From CADCWK01 sp965218235 (GTDB taxonomy: Bacteria > Chloroflexota > Chloroflexia > Thermomicrobiales > UBA6265): a DNA stretch of 64,000 nucleotides. Of this stretch, positions 32,970-42,517 are shown one piece after another (position 1 is the first letter of the stretch; every line of letters starts with the position of its first letter). The stretch spans positions 372,001 through 436,000 of the forward strand of contig OZ244595.1 in NCBI GenBank assembly GCA_965218235.1, given 5' to 3'. A model generated the notes under the pieces. It was not told where the DNA came from. It did no database searches and was given only the letters and a program-made list of their open reading frames with translations. Position numbers and translations under genes: made by a program.

Positions 32970-34130
32970 ATGCCCCTCGACCTCCAGACCCTGCCCAAGG
33001 TGCGCGACTCGTGGTCCCACCTCTACGTCGAGCACGCGAAGATCGACCAGGACGGCAAGGCGATCGCCTTCCACGATGCCGACGGGATGACACCCGTCCC
33101 GTGCGCTTCGCTGACGCTGCTGTTGCTCGGTCCGGGGACCTCGATCTCTCACGCCGCCATCCGCACCCTGGCCGAGAACGGCTGTATGGTCGGCTGGACG
33201 GGCGAGGAGAGCGTGCGGTTCTACGCCCTGGGCAGCGGGGAGACGCGCTCCGCCCGCAACCTGATGCACCAGGCGCGGGTCTGGGCGCACCCGACGACCC
33301 GGCTGGCCGTCGTCTTCCGGATGTACCGTCACCGCTTCAACGAGGACCTCTCGCCGAATCTGACGCTCCGGCAGCTGCGCGGCTGGGAGGGGGTACGGGT
33401 GCGGGAGGCCTACGCGCGGGCGAGCCGGGCGACGGGCGTCGAGTGGCACGGCCGGCAGGTCAACCGGAGCGACTGGGGCGCCCAGGATCCAATCAACAAG
33501 GCCCTGAGTTCGGCCAACGCCTGCCTCTATGGTATCTGCCACGCGGCGATCGTCGCGGCCGGGTACAGCCCCGGTATGGGCTTCATCCACACCGGCAAGA
33601 TGCTGAGCTTCGTCTACGACATCGCCGACCTGTACAAGGCGGACTTCGCCATCCCGGCGGCCTTCGACGCGACGGCGGCCGGCACCGAGGGCCTGGAGTC
33701 ACGCGTTCGCAAGGCCTGCCGGGACGCGTTCCGTCGGGGTCGGCTGCTGGGCCGGATCGTGGACGACATTCAGCACCTGCTGGACATCCCGGCGGCGCCG
33801 GACCTGGGAGTGTTCGACGACGACGCGGCCCTGCCCGGCGGGCTCTGGGACCCCGTCGACGGGGTGGTCAAGGGTGGGGTGAACTGGGCGGCGGCCTGGG
33901 AGCAGTCTGGCGCGGCCAGCCCGGTTGCCGAGGGCGCGGCGGTCGAACCGGCGGCAACCGTGGCGCCAGGGGGCGGGCCGGTGCCCGGCCCGGAGACGGA
34001 ATTGGCCGAAGGCGTCGTCGACCCGGACGCCGGCCTGTTGCCCGGCGAGGTATCGGCGGCGTCCGCACTCCGTTCCGGGGCGAACGCCGTGGATCCCGAC
34101 GGGCGAGGAGCTGAGGGAGGGACGGGATGA
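32970..34130 (+). CDS. cas1: CRISPR integrase Cas1 (type I-E)
   Basis: A 386-residue Cas1e, catalytic subunit of the spacer integrase. VRDSWSHLYVEHAKIDQDGK, TSISHAAIRTLAENGCMVGW and the metal site in GFIHTGKMLSFVYDIADLYK (His and Asp ligands) are clear. E. coli Cas1 has 305 residues; here about 80 extra C-terminal residues rich in Ala, Gly, Pro and Glu (from about WEQSGAASPVAEG on) form a probably disordered tail. ATG 32970 follows GAGAAGGAG. The stop overlaps cas2 (ATGA). Confidence 0.96.
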   Translation: MPLDLQTLPKVRDSWSHLYVEHAKIDQDGKAIAFHDADGMTPVPCASLTLLLLGPGTSISHAAIRTLAENGCMVGWTGEESVRFYALGSGETRSARNLMHQARVWAHPTTRLAVVFRMYRHRFNEDLSPNLTLRQLRGWEGVRVREAYARASRATGVEWHGRQVNRSDWGAQDPINKALSSANACLYGICHAAIVAAGYSPGMGFIHTGKMLSFVYDIADLYKADFAIPAAFDATAAGTEGLESRVRKACRDAFRRGRLLGRIVDDIQHLLDIPAAPDLGVFDDDAALPGGLWDPVDGVVKGGVNWAAAWEQSGAASPVAEGAAVEPAATVAPGGGPVPGPETELAEGVVDPDAGLLPGEVSAASALRSGANAVDPDGRGAEGGTG

Positions 34131-34453
34131 TCGTCTTTGTGCTTGAGCGGGTCCCGGCGTCGCTGCGCGGCGAACTCACGCGTTGGATGCTGGAGGCACG
34201 GGCTGGAGTTTTCATCGGCGACGTGACGGCGATGGTCCGCGACAAGCTCTGGGAGAGGGCCTGCGCGGCGGCGAAGGGTGGGTCGGTGCTGCTGGTCTAC
34301 TCGGCGGACACGGAGCAGGGGTTCGCAATCCGGAGCTACGGCGAGCCAGACCGGACGCTGGTGGACTATGAGGGTTTGCTGCTGTTTCGTCGCCCCAGGC
34401 GGGAGAAATCGCCGACGAGGGATCGCCCCTCCGAGCCTACCGCCGCCACCTGA
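34127..34453 (+). CDS. cas2: CRISPR integrase subunit Cas2 (type I-E)
   Basis: A 108-residue Cas2e, the dimeric core of the integrase. It begins MIVFVLERVPASLRGELTRW, followed by RAGVFIGDVTAMVRDKLWE and the GFAIRSYGEPDRTLVDYEGL strand typical of type I-E Cas2. About 15 charged residues extend the usual C terminus. It is followed directly by the array leader. Confidence 0.96.
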   Translation: MIVFVLERVPASLRGELTRWMLEARAGVFIGDVTAMVRDKLWERACAAAKGGSVLLVYSADTEQGFAIRSYGEPDRTLVDYEGLLLFRRPRREKSPTRDRPSEPTAAT

Positions 34454-34599
34454 TATCCGCCGTGATCACGTTGCCGGTGCACGTCCAGTCACCGTCCGAG
34501 CCGGATATCCTGCGGCGACGGCGGACACGGGCCGACTCGTGCGACACTTCGATGGGCTTACAGGCTACGTCATCCCACCGCTGCGGGGTTTTCGGAAGT
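34454..34599 (+). promoter_or_regulatory. CRISPR leader
   Basis: 146 bp between cas2 and the first repeat. Orientation is given by the repeat handle (GTGAACCG at the 3' end), by cas1-cas2 upstream and by repeat decay at the far end. GATATCCG (34452-34459) and CGGATATC (34502-34509) form an inverted pair that might position the integrase. The leader is GC-rich and no IHF-like site is obvious. Confidence 0.7.
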
Positions 34600-37500
34600 G
34601 TGGTCCCCACGGGCGTGGGGGTGAACCGTGGCATCGACCGTCGCCATGGCTACTCATCCTGTGGTCCCCACGGGCGTGGGGGTGAACCGCAGCTGCTCGG
34701 CCTCGGCCTTGTCAGCAAGCCGTGGTCCCCACGGGCGTGGGGGTGAACCGGACCGGGCCGGTGTTGTCCGGGTGCTCCCGGAGTGGTCCCCACGGGCGTG
34801 GGGGTGAACCGCAGACCGCCGAGACCCGCGAGATGTTCGCCGGGTGGTCCCCACGGGCGTGGGGGTGAACCGGGCGGCGGTGGCGGCGTCCCGGACGGCG
34901 TACCGTGGTCCCCACGGGCGTGGGGGTGAACCGATCGCCCTTCGTCAGGACCGGTGTATTGATCGGTGGTCCCCACGGGCGTGGGGGTGAACCGTCGGGG
35001 ACGGGCCAGCCGGTCTCGTCGGACCAGTGGTCCCCACGGGCGTGGGGGTGAACCGCACCCGCTGACCCCGCTATTTTAGCACGAATCGTGGTCCCCACGG
35101 GCGTGGGGGTGAACCGCTTCGGGATGGTCGCTAATAACCGCGTCTCTCGTGGTCCCCACGGGCGTGGGGGTGAACCGGCGACGGCGCGCCCGCTGGTGAC
35201 AGCGACGCCGTGGTCCCCACGGGCGTGGGGGTGAACCGCGTGGCGAGTACCGATCGGACGGCGAGTCTCGGTGGTCCCCACGGGCGTGGGGGTGAACCGG
35301 GAGATGGTGCCGATGGGCGGAACGGCGAGGGGTGGTCCCCACGGGCGTGGGGGTGAACCGACGACGATGACCGAGCGCCGCCGCGGTCATCCGTGGTCCC
35401 CACGGGCGTGGGGGTGAACCGAGAGGCGTCGCAGCACCAGCGTGAATGGCGGCGTGGTCCCCACGGGCGTGGGGGTGAACCGGATGACACGGGGAACGCG
35501 ACCGCCAACCTCTAGTGGTCCCCACGGGCGTGGGGGTGAACCGGCGGGTGTTCATGCGGCTTGATCCTCGTCGTCGTGGTCCCCACGGGCGTGGGGGTGA
35601 ACCGATTGGGTTGTACGCTTTGGCGTTCATGTCGTGGTGGTCCCCACGGGCGTGGGGGTGAACCGCGATCATCGTCATCCTCCGGGAAATGGCCGTCGTG
35701 GTCCCCACGGGCGTGGGGGTGAACCGGAAGTCTTTCGCCTCGCACCCGCTGGCCTCGCGTGGTCCCCACGGGCGTGGGGGTGAACCGTAGTCATCGCGGC
35801 TGTCGGCCAGCGGTCGGCGTGGTCCCCACGGGCGTGGGGGTGAACCGATGGAGGTGCCCGTGACCATCGAGTTCTGCGGTGGTCCCCACGGGCGTGGGGG
35901 TGAACCGCATCCAGCTCGGGATCAGCTCCGGGTCGCTTAGTGGTCCCCACGGGCGTGGGGGTGAACCGCGAGGGCTGCCCCGTGAACCGCGTCACCTCCG
36001 GTGGTCCCCACGGGCGTGGGGGTGAACCGACCCTTCACCGATCCTCGGGCCGCCATCTTCGTGGTCCCCACGGGCGTGGGGGTGAACCGTCGATGTACGG
36101 ATTGGTCGCCGCCGCGCCGCCGTGGTCCCCACGGGCGTGGGGGTGAACCGGTCCCCGATGCAACCTCGGCGATAACGACCATGTGGTCCCCACGGGCGTG
36201 GGGGTGAACCGGTGTTCTCGATGTCGCGCGACGGCGAGCGCATGTGGTCCCCACGGGCGTGGGGGTGAACCGGTAATCGTCGCGATAGTGGGGATCGCGC
36301 CTGCGTGGTCCCCACGGGCGTGGGGGTGAACCGGCGCGTCGGGCGGAGCGGGTGCTGAGCGGGGAGTGGTCCCCACGGGCGTGGGGGTGAACCGACAATG
36401 TCTCAATACCGGCTCGTCGTCCCTAGTGGTCCCCACGGGCGTGGGGGTGAACCGACCAGTCCACGTGTGAGTGATGATCGGATTGCGTGGTCCCCACGGG
36501 CGTGGGGGTGAACCGCCGTATCTGTATCTCGACATCTCCCAGACATCGTGGTCCCCACGGGCGTGGGGGTGAACCGATGGTCGAGCGGCTCGATGACTGA
36601 GCGCACGAGTGGTCCCCACGGGCGTGGGGGTGAACCGTGCGGACGCTGCGGGCGAACACGCCCGGCGTCGTGGTCCCCACGGGCGTGGGGGTGAACCGTC
36701 CGCAAGACGTTCAAAGGTGGGGAGAAGGTCGTGGTCCCCACGGGCGTGGGGGTGAACCGAAGGGATTGCGTATGTGTCTTTCGCCATCATGGTGGTCCCC
36801 ACGGGCGTGGGGGTGAACCGCCGCCTCGCCGTCCAGATTCAGGGCACCTTCCGTGGTCCCCACGGGCGTGGGGGTGAACCGGTAGACACCCTGTTTGAGG
36901 GTGACATTGCAGAGTGGTCCCCACGGGCGTGGGGGTGAACCGATTCCGCCCGAGGTCGTGACCACCCTGATCGCGTGGTCCCCACGGGCGTGGGGGTGAA
37001 CCGACAGCCCTCGATCACCAACGAGCCGAACATCGTGGTCCCCACGGGCGTGGGGGTGAACCGGAGGAAGGACCACGTGAACAGGCCGCGACCGTGTGGT
37101 CCCCACGGGCGTGGGGGTGAACCGAAGGCCACGGAGCTGATGAACGCCGTCAAGGGGTGGTCCCCACGGGCGTGGGGGTGAACCGATCGTCGATCCGCCC
37201 GGAGGAACCGGCGATCCGTGGTCCCCACGGGCGTGGGGGTGAACCGAGTCCTGCATCAGAGACCGGACATCCTGCGTGGTGGTCCCCACGGGCGTGGGGG
37301 TGAACCGGCGGCGGTCCGGTCGGCCATCGAATCCGTCGGGTGGTCCCCACGGGCGTGGGGGTGAACCGAGTGGTACCGCGCCGAACCGCTAGGAGTTCCC
37401 GTGGTCCCCACGGGCGTGGGGGTGAACCGTACGAGGAGCGCACCCGGCGGGCGGAGGAGCGGTGGTCCCCACGGGCGTGGGGGTGAACCGTAACGTCTTG

Positions 37501-39877
37501 CAGGCGGAGTCCGACACCGTCCGTGGTCCCCACGGGCGTGGGGGTGAACCAGGCCAGCGGGATCTGTGGGGTTAGCTCGCGACCGTGGTCCCCACGGGCG
37601 TGGGGGTGAACCGATGTAGCCCCGGACGTTGATGTTCCCGCCGCCGTGGTCCCCACGGGCGTGGGGGTGAACCGTTGCCAAAGGTGTTGCACTAACACTA
37701 AGTATTGTGGTCCCCACGGGCGTGGGGGTGAACCGAATGACGGGTTCAGACGGGAACACCACGATTGGTGGTCCCCACGGGCGTGGGGGTGAACCGGAGC
37801 GTAGGAGCAGAAGAATCATCGAACGTGCGTGGTCCCCACGGGCGTGGGGGTGAACCGGACGATGATATCAAGACGCCTGATGGTATCGGGTGGTCCCCAC
37901 GGGCGTGGGGGTGAACCGACGGCGGGATCGAAGTTCGTGTAGTAGTGCGCGTGGTCCCCACGGGCGTGGGGGTGAACCGACGATCCTGCCCCCGGCGGGC
38001 CGGGCGGGAACGTGGTCCCCACGGGCGTGGGGGTGAACCGCTGCTGTAGATGCGGGAACTGAACAGGTCGTCGTGGTCCCCACGGGCGTGGGGGTGAACC
38101 GCTGCTGTAGATGCGGGAACTGAACAGGTCGTCGTGGTCCCCACGGGCGTGGGGGTGAACCGGAGGCGCAGTACCGCCGGCTGCTGGCGCGGGCGTGGTC
38201 CCCACGGGCGTGGGGGTGAACCGCCGAGATTCAGGAAGACCACCCCGGCGGCAATGTGGTCCCCACGGGCGTGGGGGTGAACCGGAGGCCGTGACCGAGA
38301 CGGTGACGCCACGACCGTGGTCCCCACGGGCGTGGGGGTGAACCGTCGTCCCCGCCGCCGCTGTCGTCCGCGTCGTCGTGGTCCCCACGGGCGTGGGGGT
38401 GAACCGCTCGTCGAGGAAGATCGGCGGCCGCTGCCGCGTGGTCCCCACGGGCGTGGGGGTGAACCGTCCAGCCCGGCGGCCGCCTGAGGCAGGACACGGT
38501 GGTCCCCACGGGCGTGGGGGTGAACCGATCGCGCGGAACCAGCGCGACGAGGAGATGACGCGATGACTATGTGGTCCCCACGGGCGTGGGGGTGAACCTA
38601 CCGCGTGGTAATCAGCTTCATCGCCACCGTCGTGGTCCCCACGGGCGTGGGGGTGAACCGTTTAGTGGTAGCGGCTGCTTTACAACACCTGAGTGGTCCC
38701 CACGGGCGTGGGGGTGAACCGAACCGGGACGACATGATCGCGGACCTGCAAACGTGGTCCCCACGGGCGTGGGGGTGAACCGTCGCCGTTGCTGCGCGAC
38801 GAGGAGGCGCTCCAGTGGTCCCCACGGGCGTGGGGGTGAACCGTCGGCGCTGACGAATCGCCCGGTCGCGGCGTCGTGGTCCCCACGGGCGTGGGGGTGA
38901 ACCGGATCGGCTGGTAGCGGGCGGCGAGCGCGGCGCGTGGTCCCCACGGGCGTGGGGGTGAACCGGCTGCGAGCCGTCGCCCGGCGCGGCCCAACCCGTG
39001 GTCCCCACGGGCGTGGGGGTGAACCGAACATCGCCGAGGTGCCGGACTACGCCCTTTAGTGGTCCCCACGGGCGTGGGGGTGAACCGGGAGGACCGCCTT
39101 CTCTGGTCTTGATTGATCCGTGGTCCCCACGGGCGTGGGGGTGAACCGGACCTGGCCCGGAACAGTGAGCGGTGGCTGGCGTGGTCCCCACGGGCGTGGG
39201 GGTGAACCGACTGGCACCGTCGCTGGTCGGTTGGCGCGGATGTGGTCCCCACGGGCGTGGGGGTGAACCGGATGTTTCCCTTGCCGTGAGCGCCGTAGAT
39301 CCGTGGTCCCCACGGGCGTGGGGGTGAACCGAAACACCCTTGAACTTCGACCCTCCCGGCCTGGTGGTCCCCACGGGCGTGGGGGTGAACCGGGTTACGT
39401 CCGCGTAGGCCAGGCCGTTTCCCGGTGGTCCCCACGGGCGTGGGGGTGAACCGGCCGCGTGGGACATCCTGGATGCGCCCGCCGCGTGGTCCCCACGGGC
39501 GTGGGGGTGAACCGAGCCGCCAGAGCTCGGTGACGTAGGCCTCGACGTGGTCCCCACGGGCGTGGGGGTGAACCGAATCTCCATCGCCTTGACGTCGAAC
39601 CGTCCGTGTGGTCCCCACGGGCGTGGGGGTGAACCGGGCTCGGCCATCGAGCAACAACGGGCCCTCTAGTGGTCCCCACGGGCGTGGGGGTGAACCGGCT
39701 CGCGTCGATGACCTCATGGGCTCCATTGGGTGGTCCCCACGGGCGTGGGGGTGAACCGGAGGCGCTCCGCTCGGTCTTCCGGACCAAGTAGCGGTCCCCA
39801 CGGGCGTGGGGGTGAACCGCGCGCCGCCGCCACAGTTCCCGCGCCGGACAAGCGGTCCCCTCGGGCGTGGGGTGACG
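34600..39877 (+). CRISPR. Type I-E CRISPR array, 86 near-identical repeats plus one degenerate
   Basis: The 29-bp repeat starts GTGGT, has the stem CCCCAC/GTGGGG around loop GGGC, and ends GTGAACCG. There are 86 good repeats from 34600 to 39819 and a decayed 87th at 39852, giving 86 spacers. Most spacers are 32 nt; six are 31 nt, one is 33 nt, and the one at 38528-38570 is 43 nt. Spacers at 38041-38072 and 38102-38133 are identical. Repeats are nearly invariant: the one at 37523 ends in A, the one at 38571 ends in T, and the one at 39791 has C at position 2. The low decay and large number suggest an active, well-kept array. Confidence 0.99.
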
Positions 39878-39884
39878 CATCGCC

Positions 39885-42245
39885 TCATTTCTCTCTCGAA
39901 CCCCAGCTCCCCGACGGCAGCGACGCCTGGATTGGAGCCAGCCCCGCGGGCGGCAGCGAGACGACATAATAATTGCCAATGCCGGGGATCGCTCCCAGTT
40001 CGGCCATCGTCTCCGGGTCGATCGGGTCGTCGACGTTGATGACGGTGATCGCCTCCGCCCGTGGACTGTGCCGGCCGAGCTGCATCCCGGCGATATTGAC
40101 CCCGTGCCGCCCAAGGATCGTCCCGATCATGCCGATCATGCCGGGCTGGTCGGTGTGGTGGGTGATCAGCACGTAGCCGTTCAGGCCGCGCTCGAACGGG
40201 AACCGGTCGACCTCGACAATCTCGGCGTTGGAGCGGTCCCAGCGGACGGTGACGTGGTGCGGTGGGTCGGAGGCCGCCGTCAGCGTGAACTCCGGCAGCC
40301 GGTTGGTCCGGTTGTCGCCCTGGACGATCCGCAGGCTCATCCCGATCCCGGCCGCGATCAGCCGGGCGTTGACCGGCGTGACCCGCTGCTTCGCCCAGAC
40401 CTGAAGCACCTCGGCCAGCGCCACCCCAAGCGTGTGCTCGGCGATGTCCATCGGCACATTGCCGTGAACGGTCAGCCGGAAGCCGCTCGCGCCCTCCGGC
40501 TGTAGCACGGTCAGCAGCCGCCCGGCGGCGGCGGCGATCTCGGACAACCGCCGCAGAGCCGGTCCCTCCAGCGACGCGGCCGGGAGGTTGACGGCGTTCG
40601 GGACGGCCTCGCCCCGCAGCGCGGCCAGCGTCGTCGTACTGATCACCTCGCCGATCGCCGCCAGGGCCTCGGCGCTCGACCCGCCGATGTGCGGCGTGAC
40701 GACGACGTTCGGCAGACCGAACAGCGGGCTCGTGGTCGTCGGCTCGATCGGGAAGACGTCGACCGCCGCCGCCGCGACCTGACCGGACCGCAGCGCGGCG
40801 GCCAGCGCCTCCTGGTCGACGATCTCGCCCCGCGCCACGTTCAGCACGATCGCGCCCGGCCTGAGCTTCGCGATCGTCTCCGCGTTCAGCATCCGGGCGG
40901 TGTCGGGCGTGACGGGGACGTGGAAGGTGACGATGTCGCTGGTCGCGAACAGTTCGTCCAGCCCGACCGGCCGGACGCCGAGTTCGTCGAACCGGGCCGG
41001 CGAGATCAGCGGGTCGTAGGCGATGACATGCATGTCGAACGCGACCAGCCGCCGGGCGACGACCGACCCGACGTGGCCCAGCCCGACGATGCCGATCGTC
41101 CGGCCAGCGAGATCGACCGGCTTGTAGCGCTTCCGGTCCCACGTCCCCGAATGCAGCGTCGCGTTGGCGTCGGTGATCTTCCGGGTCAGGGCCAGCAGCA
41201 ACCCGATCGTGTGCTCACCGGCCGAGGTCGCGTTGGCGCCCGGTGCGTTCAGGACGAGGACACCGGCCGCCGTCGCCGCCGGGATGTCGATGTTGTCGAC
41301 CCCGACCCCGGCCCGCGCCACGACCCGCAGTTGTCGGGCAGCGGCGAAGACATCGGCGGTCACCTGTGTCTCGCTGCGAACGACCAGCGCGTCGGCGTCC
41401 ACCACGGCCGCGAGGAGAGCCGCGACATCGGTCCCGTCGATATCGACGATCTCGGCCGCGGCCCCAAGCCGCTCCCGGGCCAGCGGGTGCAGTTGATCAC
41501 TCACGACCACTCGTGGCCGATCATGGGTAGTCGCAATCCCGGCCCGAGTAGCATCGCCGCTCTGTGCGGCAACCAGGGTCTCGGCCCGCTCCCGCACCCA
41601 GCCGCTGATCTGCACCAGATCGGGAGCGTCGATGATGTGCGCCGACGACTCCGGCGTGACCTCAGCCATCGGCCCGATCGGCTGGCCGCCGACATCGGAC
41701 GGCAGGAGGTAGCAGTCGATCCCGGCCGCGGCGTAGTTCCGGGCGTGACGCTCGCTGTCCTCGACCGCCGCCGCGCAACCCTGCCGCTGGGCGACCGTGA
41801 CCTTGTCGTCGGCGAAGAAGATCTCGACCGGTGGGAAGCCGTGACCGCTCAGCCAGTCGGAGGTCATCCGGGCTGATCCCGCCGGCCGGGCGGTGATGAT
41901 GACGACGTTGGCCGCGCCGAGGACGGCCTGGACGTCGCGGATGAACGCGACCGCGCCTGGCGCCGCGGCGAGGCGGCTGGCCGGGCCGTCGGGACCGTAG
42001 ACCCAGTCCCGCACGCCGTCCGGGACGTTCAGCCCAGCGCTGTCGACGAAGGCCCGCTCCGGCAGATCGATCCCGAACTGCTCGGAGGCAGCGTGGGCAA
42101 GGGGCCGCGGGTGCTCGGTCAGCACACCATCGAGGTCCACCCCGAGACGGAACGGGACGACGGCCCGGGCGGGAGTCGCGACCGGTGTGATGGGCTCGGG
42201 AGCGTTCAGCACGGTCGACGGTCCTCGTGGCGCCGGCCGACCCAC
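39885..42245 (-). CDS. serA: HAD-family domain fused to D-3-phosphoglycerate dehydrogenase
   Basis: A 786-residue protein. Residues about 31-200 are a HAD-like domain of the 5'-nucleotidase type: FRLGVDLDGVLTEH with Asp37 and Asp39, IITARPAGS, and FADDKVTVAQ. Residues about 245-786 are a complete type I SerA, first step of serine synthesis: RVVARAGVGVDNIDIPAATA, NAD loop GIVGLGHVGSVVARRL, LNVARGEIVDQEAL, HIGGSSAEAL, an intervening domain, and a C-terminal ACT domain (HHTDQPGMIGMIGTILGRHG). No stop separates them. Start ATG 42245; GTG 42212 is an alternative. The HAD part might act as a phosphatase in the same pathway, but its substrate is unknown. Confidence 0.85.
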   Translation of the reverse strand: MGRPAPRGPSTVLNAPEPITPVATPARAVVPFRLGVDLDGVLTEHPRPLAHAASEQFGIDLPERAFVDSAGLNVPDGVRDWVYGPDGPASRLAAAPGAVAFIRDVQAVLGAANVVIITARPAGSARMTSDWLSGHGFPPVEIFFADDKVTVAQRQGCAAAVEDSERHARNYAAAGIDCYLLPSDVGGQPIGPMAEVTPESSAHIIDAPDLVQISGWVRERAETLVAAQSGDATRAGIATTHDRPRVVVSDQLHPLARERLGAAAEIVDIDGTDVAALLAAVVDADALVVRSETQVTADVFAAARQLRVVARAGVGVDNIDIPAATAAGVLVLNAPGANATSAGEHTIGLLLALTRKITDANATLHSGTWDRKRYKPVDLAGRTIGIVGLGHVGSVVARRLVAFDMHVIAYDPLISPARFDELGVRPVGLDELFATSDIVTFHVPVTPDTARMLNAETIAKLRPGAIVLNVARGEIVDQEALAAALRSGQVAAAAVDVFPIEPTTTSPLFGLPNVVVTPHIGGSSAEALAAIGEVISTTTLAALRGEAVPNAVNLPAASLEGPALRRLSEIAAAAGRLLTVLQPEGASGFRLTVHGNVPMDIAEHTLGVALAEVLQVWAKQRVTPVNARLIAAGIGMSLRIVQGDNRTNRLPEFTLTAASDPPHHVTVRWDRSNAEIVEVDRFPFERGLNGYVLITHHTDQPGMIGMIGTILGRHGVNIAGMQLGRHSPRAEAITVINVDDPIDPETMAELGAIPGIGNYYVVSLPPAGLAPIQASLPSGSWGSREK

Positions 42246-42267
42246 GGACGGGTCAGACCGGGTCGCT

Positions 42268-42379
42268 GTGACGCCCGCCGGTCGCCTCGCTGCGACCCGG
42301 CCAGACAGGAATATCCCATGGCCCCGGCGCTCGCGGGAATGCGTTCAACGGTCTTAAGAGTGTAGCACCGCGCCGCCCG
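42268..42379. repeat. Copy A of a ~115-bp repeated element
   Basis: The first 42 bp (42268-42309) are identical to 44193-44234, followed by shared blocks GGAATGCGTT (42336) and GTAGCAC-GCGCCG (42362). It includes a hairpin (GCCGG-TCGC with GCGACCCGGC). It stands just before the HAD-SerA gene, in the same orientation as copy B. Confidence 0.85.
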
Positions 42380-42517
42380 TTGGCTCGGTGCCGGCACCCC
42401 AAGCGACCCCATTGACCATAGCTGTACCTTATCCGCCGGGTTGCCGTCGTTCCGGATAGGAGCACCGCTGGACGATCTCCGGTCGCTCATGGGTGAGGAT
42501 AGCGACAAAGCGCATCA

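Noticed and set aside
34600..39877. Long open frames through the CRISPR array encoding peptides rich in HPHARGDH, SPPRPWGP and FTPTPVGTT
   Set aside because: They are translations of the 29-bp repeat in three frames; no start, ribosome site or domain supports them.
42268..42398. T-box riboswitch upstream of serA (GTAGCACCGCG resembles the T-box core)
   Set aside because: The T-box-like string is on the plus strand while serA is on the minus strand, the GGUGG part is missing, and copy B lacks the ACCGCG core.
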